From Limnomonas spitsbergensis (taxonomy: Eukaryota; Chlorophyta; Chlorophyceae; Chlamydomonadales): a stretch of 64,000 nt of DNA. The DNA is taken from positions 558,001 to 622,000 of the forward strand of contig JAYJMM010000105.1 in NCBI GenBank assembly GCA_037349105.1, in the 5' to 3' direction. Each line of letters begins with the position of its first letter. Within the stretch, counting starts at the first letter, position 1. Below, in pieces: positions 1 through 13,000 of the stretch. The notes beneath the pieces are model-generated. The model had not been told where the DNA came from. It searched no databases and saw only the letters and a program-made list of their open reading frames with translations. Both the position numbers and the translations under genes were made by a program.

Positions 1-2402
1 CGCTCGCACCCTTTCACATAACGGCCGTCAATCAACGGGCGTACCGTGGTCACCAGCAATTTTTATTTCGGCAAACCATGCTTTCGCCAAACCCCCTGCG
101 CCAGACCCCGAAAATCCCCTCCAACCAAACCCCGAAAACCCCTCCATACGGCGAGGCAAAAGCTTTACTGACGACTTTCGAAATTATAGAGCTTAACGAG
201 AGCTATCTAAATCTGGTATTAAATTTATTTGTGTCAGAGGGCGGGTCGATATGAGGTGGCACAGTACGGGGGGGTGGGCAGCGGGGGTCTCTGCAAAATG
301 ACAAATCTAGACACCAGTTTAATTTTCTTTTCGTGTTGGCATCAGCAGATTGAGGGGAGAGCTACACCGCTGCATTCCCCATGACACATGCTGTCGACTA
401 ACTCCATAAAATATAGCATGCAATAACATCGTGCGCCCCTGGCGTGACATAGTGGAATGGGGGGGCAGGGGTCAGCTTCGCAAACACAAGTAATTGTTTT
501 TACTTTTTCCAGCCCACTCCTGACCCTTAGAAAACAGTTTATGCCGCACGACATAATCACATAACATATGGATATAAGAAGACTACATACGATATTTGTG
601 GCAAAATGTTAGGCAATGCTCCAACTCTAAGGAATCACCAACTGAGGAAAGAGTGCAAGAGAGGGGCTGGACGGCTGGCCAAGGAGATAGCGACAGCGCA
701 TGATTACATCGCCCAAGAGAGCGGCAGCGCACGATGGCATCTTAATTCACTCCTTTAACTCCTGCTACGCCTTTGAATATAACACCTGCAGCTATTGCCG
801 ATGCTGCACTCAAGACTCGGCATTCCCTGACCCGACCATGGACATCATCTTCAGTTGCCTGCATGCCCAGCTGGTGAGATTACCCGATCAGCGTCCGCCA
901 GCTTATCCTGCTGCTTGAGCATGTCAGCTGAGTTCCTGTACATGGGAGATAAGGCCTCTCCAGGCCACGCCCTGCCATTTTGCAATGACACTCCCCAGCA
1001 GCTTGAGGATCTCAAGCTGGAGCAGGGCCCACAGTAGCTAAGGATGCGGTGACAGTGTGCAAGGTACAGGACTTTGGGAAGAAGGCTATACTACCAGCAA
1101 TGCGTTTGCACGTCAGAGTGCATATCTTGATGCGCCAGTGTGTCGCAGCATACGGCTTGGATCTCAGTAGTGATGAGGCTTGCGGCACAGGAGCACTTTG
1201 ATCACTAGCAAGGGTAGGTAGGTAGGCAGGTATGTAGGTACTGGTGCATAATCAGTATTCTGGGCTGGATCCCATACCTACTTTCTGTTCTCTTGATTAG
1301 ACGTTTAATAACGAGCTAGGCGATTGGATACCATGAGAAGTTCAATGATCAGCTGATAGGATTAGGCCCCCATATGGCATGTAACTTATCATTATGCAGT
1401 TTGATTGAGAAATTAAGGTTTGACTGGGTTCCGAAAGGGGGGGGGCTAGTTGTTAGCCAGGGGTTGCACCTCTTTGCCCCTCCACCCTCGCCTCCCCCCT
1501 CCCTTTCGTAAGGAAACACTAAAAAAGGTTGGCAAAGTTTAGGCGGATAGTCGTAGTCAACCGAATTCTGACTGCCTCAGTGCAAGTTTTGCAATTTAAC
1601 TACCAGTACGGTAGTGCAAACATGTTGAAGCTAATTAAGCTCCTAAACAACAACAGCATCAGCCATCACTATTGCCCTGTCATATGTGCCATGAGCTGGC
1701 CATTTTGAACGCCCTCTCGGAAGGCATCTCTTTCTGAAAGTCGTCCCCTCCCTCAGCCGCCACCTCCTCATTCACCAGATCCTCTTCAACAACAGCCTCA
1801 TCAGCGTCATCAACCCGAGACTTATCCTCTTCCTCAACTACTGCTCGGGCGCCCATTTGTCCCCATTTTCCCCTTGGATTTTTTCCTGTATCCTGGTATC
1901 CTGGTATGGTGCTTAAATGTCATGCATCTTCAAGTCCTTTACATGTATCGTAGGAATAGTATAATTGTTTGCGTGTCATTCTTGTGAATTTTATACCAGT
2001 AAATGTACCGGTACATGATTGTCATGACAAAGTAGCTGACTCTTGCTCTCCTGAAGTGCAGGGACACTTCCCCGCCTTGTCATTCATGACGACAGTTTGA
2101 CAGAAGACTTGTCTCACGTCTGCTCTCTATGTCGAGCTCAGAACGCATGAATAAGACGGCCTACCGGTACATACTGCACCAGGCCGTGGTTGATGCTGGC
2201 AAAAGCTGGAAGTCCACAGTTTTCTGGCGGCGGGGGCGGCGGCGAGCAGGGCGGCAGCCCCGAGCTCCTCCCTCGTGCGAGGAGTGAAAGGCCTAGATAG
2301 TGCGTTCTCCCCAAAAATACTCTGCCGTCGTGTGGCCAGCTGAATCAGAGCGTCATAGACCTCCTCATGGGGCATGTTCTTTAGCTAGCCTACTCAAGCT
2401 GG
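1..2402. other. gene-free stretch, no recognised feature
   Basis: No reading frame here shows a family motif or a plausible chain of spliced exons. Visible items are a GGTA microsatellite around 1207-1240, homopolymer G and C runs near 1436-1500, and two copies of the palindrome TACCGGTA at 2006-2013 and 2162-2169. The short open frames look like chance. Confidence 0.5.
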
Positions 2403-2660
2403 TTGCACGTCACACTATCCTACACTCTACAGATGTCCTGCGAATCCAGGACCATTCAGCAGCAGCTCATGTCTTTTAAGAGTTACAAGTCTGAATACTG
2501 GAGGATACAGAGAGGCTTGTTCGCTATTGATGCCTGTCTTAAAAACACCGGCTTTCCTGTATTATACAGCCTCACTTCTGCAGAGAAGAAGCTTCACCAA
2601 AAGCTCTGGCCACTTTTAAGGGAGGCCCAGGCCGCGTTCAGGCGGTCAACCTTGGGCTGA
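2403..2660 (+). pseudogene. possible retrotransposon ORF fragment
   Basis: An 85-residue open frame contains a hydrophilic helical stretch with the pattern LTSAEKKLHQKLWPLLREAQ near residues 57-76. That layout (L-T-x-x-E, then a spaced LWP, then charged residues) resembles the short nucleic-acid-binding segment upstream of the endonuclease in some algal and plant LINE ORFs. This is recollection of a pattern, not a match I could test. The next kilobase holds the tail of a LINE in the opposite orientation, so a decayed element is plausible. It could equally be a chance frame. Confidence 0.2.
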
Positions 2661-2949
2661 TTGAGAACACACAATCACCGACCTGTAGCCGGTGGACCAG
2701 GCAAAAAAATCATAAATGTCTTAAAGCTAGCTGTCACAAGCTCACCTGGCCGCGATGCAGCTGACTTGTAGTTTAAGCACCCTAACAGAGGGCAATGTTG
2801 CTGACACAGAGCTTGCAGAGTTTTTTACACATCCACACTCATGCATTGAAGTCTATTCTCCAGAATATGCAAACTGGATGGAAAAACTTCACCGCGCTTG
2901 AGCTTTAGCACATTGCTGAAAGTGGGTTACTAATGATTTGCCTGCATGG

Positions 2950-3280
2950 TGTGTCAATGACATCACACCACTTGGCTCTGCTCAAAAAGGCTCAGCCGCG
3001 TGGGTGCCAAACTGTCCCGTTGGAAGAAAAGAAACTGAAGGTAAGAGGGAAAGAAGGAGAAGAACACAAGGAGAAAGAAATACCCCCCCCAAAAGGAAAA
3101 GGCAGCCCGAAGTGTCTTTGCCCCTGTCAAGCCTATCCCCCAAGAAGGCAAAGAAAAACAACAAAACTAGGCCTCGACAAAGCGTACGACGTCCTCAACA
3201 AAAGTCAGAGCCTCCCAGCCAAGCCTGCCCCGGTAGAAGGAAAGAAAGAAAACGCCTGAGCGTGTCTTTTGGAATAAACC
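2950..3280 (-). mobile_element. truncated 3' tail of LINE family A
   Basis: Read on the minus strand this ends in a variant of the terminus AGGTGTAACGTCATTGAC (here diverged, at about 2953-2970). The same terminus closes two reverse-transcriptase-bearing copies at 17.6 and 36.2 kb. Just inside it lies the same GC-rich block (plus strand GCCGCGTGGGTGCC), a purine-rich AAG/GAA tract, and a segment resembling the tail blocks of the other copies. No coding part remains. A 5'-truncated LINE leaving only its 3' UTR is the simplest reading. The open frames over it on both strands result from the purine-rich composition. Confidence 0.55.
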
Positions 3281-3286
3281 ATTCGA

Positions 3287-6200
3287 AATGCCGTACACCG
3301 GGAAACAGTAATCAAGTTGGTTAAGGAGGGTCGTCAAGGGGGACAGGGCAATAATGGGCAAGGGAATTTTCCAGATGACGACGTAGACGCAAGAGGTTAA
3401 CATGGCAGCGAATGGCATGTCGCGTGAGATGGCTGAGGACTGATGAGATAACGTGTTTGGAGACACCGAGCATACTGAGGATTTTATCAGCAGAGCGAAA
3501 GAGAAACCCTGAGGTGCCCAGAAGGATGAGATGTGTATGGGAAGGTGGCGGGTTAGGAGAAGGGGGTGGAATGTGCACGGTCGGTAGACGATCAGGTAGG
3601 GGGGCTGGAGGGAGGACGGGTGCTAAGGAAACTGTCCAACCATTATGTCTGAGGAGAAGGATAGTTGTAAATGTTGTTCTGATTTACGGGTTTGGCATTG
3701 TTGGAAAGAAAATTCAGAGGTGTAACCGATTTCAACGACATGTACGATGCAAGTCCTCTGGAGGCGGGACATAGTGTGTGAGCCAGAGAGGTGACCAACG
3801 CGGTGAAGACTAAGGAATTCGGAATGCGCGAGACCTTGGACAATGAGCAAATCCGGACGCAGTTTGTCACAGTAATCAAAAGAGTCTGGAAAAGTGGGTG
3901 GTTGTCGGGGCACCATCCAACTAGGAAGACGGGTGTCATAGACACCGAAGGGGAGATCAGCATGGGAAGTGGCATCCATGATAGTAAAGGAGGAGCCAAG
4001 GGAGCCATTAGCAATAGCTGTCTGGATGCGGCAGACAACTCGGTTGTGCCGAGCTATGTATGAGGCGGACATGGAGGAATGAGCACAACCGCCCAGGAGG
4101 TGGCCTGGGGTATCGTTGGATGGGATGTGAGCAGATGGGGCAGTGGGTGGTGGTGCGTGTGCCTACATCTGTTTTGTATGGGCGGTTCATATGCATGGCT
4201 GTAAATGCGGTCCACAAAGTATTGGTGCGAGATTTGAGGATGTTGCGACTACCGCTAAAGGGCAAGCCCATATGCCACAGGATGGGAAGCTAGGAGGCGA
4301 GGGCAGTGGCAACGAGGGCTTGCATGTGGACATAACGAAGGGGCAAGGGCGGAGAGGTAGGACCATCGGTGAGAAGGGGGCAGTGTCGGGACGTGTGTTC
4401 CTTCAAAGGATGGGTGAGGTCCGATGCAAACCACGGTTCATCCGTGTCATGGGGCGGAGGGAGGCATGGCCATGCGGGTAAGTGTGCGAAATGTTGGACA
4501 TCCGAGTTGCATGTGAAATCGCATTTTCAGGGGATTGGAGGGCGAGGGCAGCACCCTTATCGGCAAGTTCGTTGCCAATGATGCCGATGTGAGATTTGAC
4601 CTTGCTTGTACATGTGGAAATGGTGGCGGTGGCGAAGCCTGGTAAGGATGAGAGCACGGATGTCGAGGAGTAATGGGGCGTGTTTACATTCAAGTAAAGT
4701 GTGGGGGTGGCGAAGGGCCCTCTGAGTATCTTAGAGAGATACCAAGGAATCGGAGAAAATGGTAAGATCACCAGTGAGGGCAGCATGAATACCAGCAAGC
4801 TCAGCCCGTGTAATAGTGTTGGTTTCAGCCCGGCCATCAGGGTAGACAGTGTACGTCGTGGTGTCTTAAGTACAATAGAAAGCCGCACCCGTGGCCGTGC
4901 CTTTGCCAGGTGTGGATATGGCCGAGCCATCGGTGTAGTATGCCGGTATATCGTGCCAACGGAGGGGAAATGAGGGGGCGTAAGGTGGAATGATTGCCGT
5001 GTATGGTAGAGCTATGGGTGGAGGTGCAAGGATTGTGGTGGGCAGAGGAAGGAGATCAGCTTGGCCAAAACCGGCTGGGAGCAAGAAGCGCGATGGGTGG
5101 GAGGAGCCTGGAGCAAAAGTGAGGCCACATATGGGAAAGTACGGGATGTATCTACAAGAGTGTTGGAGATGAGGAGGAGCAGGAGGTCAAATTTTGGCAT
5201 GCCGCGTGAGCAATATCGGCCGGAGTGAGATGATCAGGGGTAGAAAAGGTAGATGGTTGCGGTCAAGGGTTGTGAAGGAAATATGGCTATGGCCAGAGTG
5301 GAGGAGGGTCATGAATTTGGCATGTTTCCAATTGGGATCAACGATGAAGGTCGATGTAGGTATGTCAGGGTGCTTCTGCAGCGATGCCAGCGACCATCGG
5401 ATTGCCTTGAGGAGAGCGGGACCTGAAAATTTTGGTAGTGCCAAGGAGGTGCCTGTCCAAGGGGTGGAATAAGGTTGATAAAAGGCCCCAAATAAAGTGT
5501 CCTTCTCATGGAGTGAAGAATAAAGGGCCGAAAAAGGGACGGAGAGGGGTGAAGAGAAACGGTGGACTGTGAGGGGCATGACGGCAGAGATAACAGTGTG
5601 GAGGCTAACAGGAGTAACCCAGTGGGCATTGATGGCAGGGGGGGGAGACGCGGTGAATGTTTGCCGGTACGTGAGGTGATGTTGGGGCGTTTGACATAGG
5701 TAGTTGGGAGGCGGTATCGGAGGAGTAAGGTGGCAAGGTCTTGTGCGAAGGACCCGTCAGTGAGTCGTGCAAAGTCTATTGGGTGGGTGGTACGGATGCG
5801 GTCATAGCACGTGCGTAGCCAGAGGAGGCGGCGGATAGGAATGTGACCAACGTAGGTGCCGTCTGGTCTATAGATGAATGCCGTGTCCAGATGAGTATGG
5901 GCTGTAGGGGTGGAGAGGGTAGGCGTTGGGAAGGGGGGGCGTGTGGTTGGATGTCGGAGTCCAATTTGGATAGTGAAAAAGTGGGGGGGGAGGATGTCAT
6001 AATCGGGATGAACAGGCGAGGTATGGATGATGAGGTGGGAATCGAGAAGTGACTGGTCAAGGAGATAGTTGGAGTCTTCCCCTGGAGGTGGAGGGAATAG
6101 GGCGACCGAGGGAAAGGGGTCTCTAGGCCATGTGCCTTGCTTTTGGAGATTGGTGAGATGTGTGTCGAGGGGATGTACCGTTTCAAGTGTTGTGTCAAGC

Positions 6201-6560
6201 ATGTGGAGAACATTGAGCGTGGCTGGTGGATGGAGCGTGGGGACCAGGGTGTTTGGTGTAGGAAGAAGGGAAGGGTGAATTGTGGTTTGGTGTGGGGGAA
6301 CTGTTGGGATTGGTAGTTGGGGGGGGGGGTGAAGGCATGGATTGGATCGTGTGGGTCAGGAGAGAGCGTGTGTAAGCGGGCATGATAAGGGGCCGGATGA
6401 TAGGTGGGAGGGAGGCAGACATACGTGTCATATTGCATGCAAGACCAAGCAATGGGAAGAGCACGTGGAAGTGTGGCATGAGACGAACCGGGAGCGCCGG
6501 GGGTATGGCGGGAGGGGGCGGCCGGGCGGGTGATGGGACGGGGGGGAGGGGCGGGTCAAT
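3287..6560 (-). mobile_element. decayed retroelement with RNase H domain (family B)
   Basis: Minus-strand frames between about 4980 and 4430 spell an RNase H domain spread over more than one frame: YTDGSA (first Asp), then RAELAGIHAAL (Glu), FSDSLVSL (second Asp) and GNELADKGAAL (last Asp), in the correct order and spacing for the D-E-D-D site. A stop directly follows FSDSLVSL, and frames must be switched to follow the domain, so the copy is dead. Upstream (5.2-6.4 kb) runs a Pro/Thr/His-rich frame with a DPNW motif, as seen in the linker of some algal LINE polyproteins (recollection). Downstream (4.0-4.3 kb) a Cys/His-rich segment could be a zinc knuckle. I found no reverse transcriptase YADD motif. 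The 5' limit is approximate, and the element may be nested with the adjacent family A tail. Confidence 0.6.
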
Positions 6561-7059
6561 GCCTGCATGTTGTACTAAATACTACTGCAGGGTGGAGGGC
6601 TCCGAAGCCCTGCCACGTGCTTGAGCGGTGCATCACCGAATTTCAGCCCAGTAGCACAGTTGATTAGATTTCGCCTTCCACTACCTCCTGGTTGCTAAAA
6701 TGATCATTTCATATAAAAGCTGTGCAAGATGGACTAATCCAGATTGCAATTGATGTCGTCAGTGCTTGTCGTAAGAGGACAGGCGCCACTTTGCAGGCCA
6801 GCTTTATCAAGTTCATTTCAATCTTAGTTCGTATGCATCCATGACTATGGACGATCGGAAGACAGGGAATCGCCAGCCCTTCCATTTGCGGCATGCCACG
6901 AGCACTCGCATCATCAAAGGAGAGGTATGAAAGTCCACGGAGCTCAATCGCTGCTTGCCTTGCTGATAGAAGGCGTTGGCTGAGGGGTAGCCTGCGGAGC
7001 TGTTACCTCCGGTGCGTTCAAAGGTCCTCTCCCTAGGGCGGCATTTTGCTCAGACCCAG

Positions 7060-10000
7060 GATGAGACCCACGTCGAATGAAAATTATGGATGCTCATGCG
7101 GCTTTCTTGCGCTGCAGGACGTCATGTTTATAGACGAGCTAGCCCAGGTCAGTGCGGAACAAAAGGCGTAAAGGGATAAGGACATGATGGCGAACCTACC
7201 TGCTGAGAGCATCGGTCTGACAGATAAACCTTGTGTGGATTTATTTGATTGAGTCACATCATGTCCTGGATAGTCATATGCCAACTGCATGCCTGTTCCT
7301 CACTTGTCCATGTGCGGATGCCGCATGCATGTGGCAGCATACCCTACCCAATGCAATGCTATTTCTGTTATCTTGTCTAAAATAAGGGCACGACCTGTAC
7401 CCTTATACGGCATGTGAAATTGCACAGGAAGATGTGCATCCACATGCCTTGATCACCGCCACCCCGTCCCCATCCATTCATGGGCTCGAAGCTTGTAGTG
7501 GCCCCTCAACCAATACCCAATTAGTTTGCAGGCAAACAAGCAAGCACAGGCATTATGGCTTGTGTTATCACGTGATTGTTGCCATGAGCAGGGTATGATG
7601 TACATGGTCTGCGACGGCCACCTGGGGCAGGATGCAGCTTTGTTTGTGGAGGAGAATTTCCACCACATGCTGGTCCCCATGCTTCCCACCACGCTGCCTG
7701 ACTGGGCCCATCCAAAAGGTGGGGGAGAGAAGCATTGTGCTATTTATGACCGCCGTATTATAACCATGTGTTCGAAGTCACTCAGCATGCCGCGACTATG
7801 TCTTTGTGTATGCCAGCAATGTCTTTGTGTATTTTAGCACTGAGGGATACTCAGGGCCTTGGTTGCATGACGGACGATACAAGTGTGTGCCATGGACCTC
7901 TGAGACCCTTCCCTATTTTAATGTCTGGGTACCCATGTAGCTCAATGACCTCAGTCACTGAGCCACTGTGCCTCTCAGTCCCTCAAACCATTTTTGGCTG
8001 TGCCGATGGTTCTGATGTCCGAACCCAAAGCATGGAGGAGAAACAATGCATGAAAATGATGCTGTTTGGGAATGGGGAAATTGTGGCTCTGGCCGTGAGG
8101 TACACTATCCCACGGCCCCGGGGGGGCATGGGACATGCTTTTTTAAAAGAACGCACTCATACCAGTGCACTTCCATCCTCTTAATACTCCTCACCCCCAT
8201 GCACTGCACGGCAGAGGTCGACGCGTATGCTGAAGTCCTGAGACAAGCGCTGTGCAGCACGTTTGTTCAAGTGGAGAATGAATGGCTTCAACAGGGGCAT
8301 ATGGCAGGTACGTAGTGGGCATGTGAACACAAAACATAACAAGATATCAGGGTTGAAGACACAACATCAAAATATAGCGCTGTGGTCATGGGTATTTCAC
8401 AATTGCGGCAAAAGTTGTAGCAATACAAGGAATACCCAGGAGGATAGGAACATCATGTCATTTTGACATTGAGGCACACCCCATGCGTATGGACTAAACA
8501 TCAGCATGGCGATCATTGCTAAATAGCTCATGCGTACAGTATGTGACAGCAAACCTACTAACAATATACCAGCCCCATGCAACAGTGTGCAATGTGCCAG
8601 CCCCATGCAACAGTGTGCAATGTGCCAGCCCCATGCAACAGTGTGCAATGTGCCAGCCCCATGCAACAGTGTGCAATGTGCCAGCCCCATGCAACAGTGT
8701 GCAATGTGCCAGCCCCATGCAACAGTGTGCAATGTGCCAGCCCCATGCAACAGTGTGCAATGTGCCAGCCCCATGCAACAGTGTGCAATATGCCAGCCCC
8801 ATGCAACAGTGTGCAATGTGCCAGCCCCATGCAACAGTGTGCAATGTGCCAGCCCCATGCAACAGTGTGCAATGTGCCAGCCCCATGCAACAGTGTGCAA
8901 TGTGCCAGCCCCATGCAACAGTGTGCAATGTGCCAGCGCCATGCATTAGTGTGCAATGTGCCAGCCCCATGCAACAGTGTGCAATGTGCCAGCCCCATGC
9001 AACAGTGTGCAATGTGCCAGCCCCATGTAACAGTGTGCAATGTGCCAGCACCATGCAACAGTGTGCAATGTGCCAGCGCCATGCATTAGTGTGCAATATG
9101 CCAACTTTATGTAACAGTGTGCAATGTGCCAGCCTCATGCAACAGTGTGCAATGTGCCAGCCCCATGCAACAGTGTGCAATGTGCCAGCACCATGCATTA
9201 GTGTGCAATATGCCAACCTTATGTAACAGTTTGTAATGTGCAAGCACCATGCATTAGCCTTAACTCTGGTATCCATACATCCACCCAACCATTCATGTGC
9301 AGCCTTCATGTATTTCAGGTTAAGCACCATCATCTTTCAGCCCTAGAGCCAAATGAGATCTACAGCTCCCATGATGTTGCTGTCACAGCCTCCATGCATT
9401 CAAGCCATAGGCCGCCCACCCCTGCCTTGCGGATCAGCAGACTGACCCTCATCACTCGGTGCATCACATGCGCCCAACCCCGCCCTGTCCTCCACCAGGC
9501 ACCACGGTGACCATCTTGCTGGTCACGGGTTGCTTGTTGACCTCGGCAAATGTTGGGGACTCGGCTGCTGTGCTGGACACGGGCTGCTCAATGCTGGAGC
9601 TGACGGACAGCCATCGGATCCAAGACCACGTCAAGGAGAGGGCTCGGTTGGAGGTGGCTGGATGTCGAATAGCTCAGCTGGGTTTCCATCTCGAGGTGAG
9701 GGGTCAAGATGTGTGGCTAGTTGGGTTGCAGTAAATATGCATGGCATTGATCACATCTCCTTGTGGCCGGGATGCGTTACACATCCAGGCCAACCTTCAG
9801 CGCTATATCCTTCCAGGCCCTGGTCTTTGCCCGGGGCGTGGCGTAGGGCCATCAAAACTTCTCTACAATTTTTAAGCCATTGGAACCCAAGGTGCATTCT
9901 TTCTATCCCTGCATGGTCCTGGTGCTTTGACGTCTTTATTGTATTAAAATATCATTCAGTTTGCGTCCTGGTTAGCATTTTTAAGTGCAATATCGGCATT

Positions 10001-13000
10001 GAAAGAAGGCCTTCACGGTGGCTGTGGGTTGGTGGTTGGCCTGGGTGTGACGTTGACCCTCCTCTAGGTCTGTGAGGATCTATGTCGTTAACATGTCAAT
10101 CTGGGGAAATAATCGTGCAGCAATAGTTCAATTGATACAAGGCACGTTTCTGATTTAGCTTCCACCGACCTGTTTACAGGCCAACAGGGATGCGCGAAGT
10201 GTCATTTTTCCGGATGTTTTGGGCCCTGCATATGTCCACTAGTCATTTTTAGTTGTACGCCCATCCTGTGCCCTCAACTATTTATAAACCATAAACACAT
10301 TTTGAACACAGGGGCCTGCAAAGCCCAAGGAGCCAGGTGTCGGTCCGCTCCGTATCTGGCCAGGGGGGCTGTGCGTCTCCCGCTCCATAGGTGATGCAGA
10401 TGCTGGGCCGGAGATTGTGCCGCTGCCGCACATCAAACAGGTGGGTGTGAGTTGGCCGGGCACATGCTGCCTTTTACCTCTCGGGGGGGCGGACACCATT
10501 TCCCTCTTGCCAGAATGCCAGCCAATTTCATGTTCAAGGCTTGGCTGATTGTACCGCACACACCCACAGCCTCCAGGTGCTGGTTCTGGAGCTGCTGTGA
10601 CTCCATGACATGAACGTGTGCATCCCTGCTTATTTGAGGTGCTTCAGCTTCAATTCAGCTTCATCAAGACCTATGACCAAGGGGGCATGGCGTAGCAAAC
10701 CCTGCAGCGCGGGCCAGGGGTCATAGGCCGTTCAAGGTTTCGTCCCCCTTAGCCCATCGGCCTGCCAAGCTTGGTCTTCTCCTGCACACTCAACAACAGC
10801 TGGTGGTTACGCGCCGTAGCGAGCTGTGCGGGTGGGGCCTGCTGCCAATGTTGGTTTTCTGTCTCGACCCCGTTTCTCTGAACACCTGTCTCAGGTCCTG
10901 GTTCCGGAGCAGGGATGCCGAGTCATCATCAGCTCGGATGGTCTGTGGGACGTGCTGAAGCTGAGCAAGGCTGTCAAGATTGCGCGACCGCAGCCCACAG
11001 AGACCGCCGCGTCCTCGCTGATCAACTCCGTGATGAGGGACCTCAGATTTAATGACGATACATCGGTCATTGTCGTGGACGTGCTCCCGACGCCGGCTTC
11101 CTCGTTCCCGACCATAGCCCTGAAGGTGGAGTGGGTTGGAAGTGTGGACTCGTCCCCCCTGACCTGGCTTGCGCCAACTTGCGCCCTGTCATTTGCTTGG
11201 ACTAGCAAGTGGTCCGTCTCAATCTGATAAGGAATTTGTCCTTGCATTTGGGGCTAGTAGTACGCATCCATTCCTTGTTTTATTCCGCCATGAAACTCCG
11301 GTGCTCTCCAAAGTCCAAACCCCCTAGCCTGGAAATGTTTTTAGGGCTAGGTGGTCGGAACTACCTTCGTCAATTGTTTTGTATGCACCTTTGTGTGCCT
11401 TTAATCTGTTTGCATTGATATGTGCCCTTTATCCCCACACACCCAAACATGCACACATCATATCATCAAAATGAGATACATTTGCCATGCGACCCTTCAG
11501 GCGGCGCTTCATCCTTCCGTGCTGGAGCGCAAGGCGACCGAGAGTAGTCGGGGCGGGCTGTGCAGCTGCTTCCACTCCGAGCCCGATGAGCCCTGTGGTG
11601 TGAAAGAGGTGGATGAGGATTCGCCCGGCCACCTGACTGTCATTGCGGACATTGACTCCCTGTCCGGCTATCCCTTCCTGCTCCATGAGGTAGGGGGGCC
11701 CTGGAGGGGACGGGGCTGCATCCTCTTTCTATGAATTCCTGAGACAAGGCAACAGAGGTGTGCCGGGAAAATATTATAATGTTTGCAAGGTATATAAATA
11801 AACGATACGCCCTGAGGCGTGGATTGAGGATATTTGCAAGGTAGCAATGGTGTGAAGCTGTCTTTTACTTATTCCAGGATACAGGTACTTGTCCCTTTAT
11901 GCTTGGGACCTGAAAATACGTCTTTTCATTGGGGGGCTTGTTTCTTGTTGTCTCTGCTTGTGCACATCCGCCCTAAACCGAAGTGTTATACAAGGAGGCA
12001 GCAATTTGACTAGTGTTCAGGTCTTTCGAGTCCATGTTCTCGCCCCCAAACCCTGTGTGTTGCTTGCACCCACTCCTGAGCTCTGTCTGCTGCTGGCGCA
12101 TGCAATTAAAGCCTGCCTGCTGCTGGCACCCACCCCTAAACCCTGACTGTTGCTGGCGCCCGTTACTTAAGCCTGATTGGCGCCCCCCCCCCCCCGTTGT
12201 CTCCTCTCAGCTGCATCACAAGTCGGCCATGATCATAAAGGGGCAAAATGGGGCCTCAAGCGCGCCTACAAACAAGCGGTCAGACTACACAATGCATGGT
12301 GAGCCACGGGGAGGGAGGGGTCAGGGAGGGAGGAGGGCAAGGGACATTCCTCGGATCAGACTCGTTCTTTTTGGCCTCTTCCAGCAAGCCTGCTGACTAC
12401 CATGAAGGTCAGAACGTGCCCCATCACTGCCCTTGGGGGAAGCACTGATGCCAAGCAGTTTCCATCTTGTTTACCAAGACCACGCCTTTCAGAACATAAA
12501 GAAGGTTTTTTTAGGCTGTGACCATTTCCTGATGTTGCATGTTCCTGCGGCCTCGTAGGGAATACTGTGGGTCTCTTCGCACACCAGCAGCAGCAGCAGG
12601 TGCTCCCAGGCACGTGGCGCGGCGATGCCAGCTCCTTAGGTTGCGCTGCGGTAAGTGGATCAAGTGCAAATAACCACAACGCTTGTCACCCTGCCTAATC
12701 TGCCATTTCTACAATGGTTGAATGGGTTTCATTACAAATGTCATGATCCAAGGCTGCTGGTGCTGAATGATAGATTGTTGGATAGGAGGTGTTAGGGTGA
12801 TGGGTTGAAGGGATCCTCCAATGGAGAGGTGGATGTTGTTTTGCTCTTCAATAACTGGGGTTGTGTTGAAAGCTTTGACGCGCCGTAGCCTGCGTTATCA
12901 CTACTTCCGGCTTGGCGCTCTGCCTCTGGACAGTCAGGCTGTCATAACCCGTGCTCCCTGTACTGCTCTGCTGCTGCAGTCCTCTGGTGCTCCGGCGGCC

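Noticed and set aside
8570..9250. CRISPR-like array of 28-bp repeats
   Set aside because: The units are directly adjacent with no unique spacers, and the array sits within a spliced eukaryotic gene.
8494..9333. 279-residue minus-strand and 236-residue plus-strand open frames with a 28-residue peptide period
   Set aside because: They exist only because the 28-bp minisatellite has no stops in the cycling frame. The array lies in an intron whose flanking PP2C exons join in phase without it.
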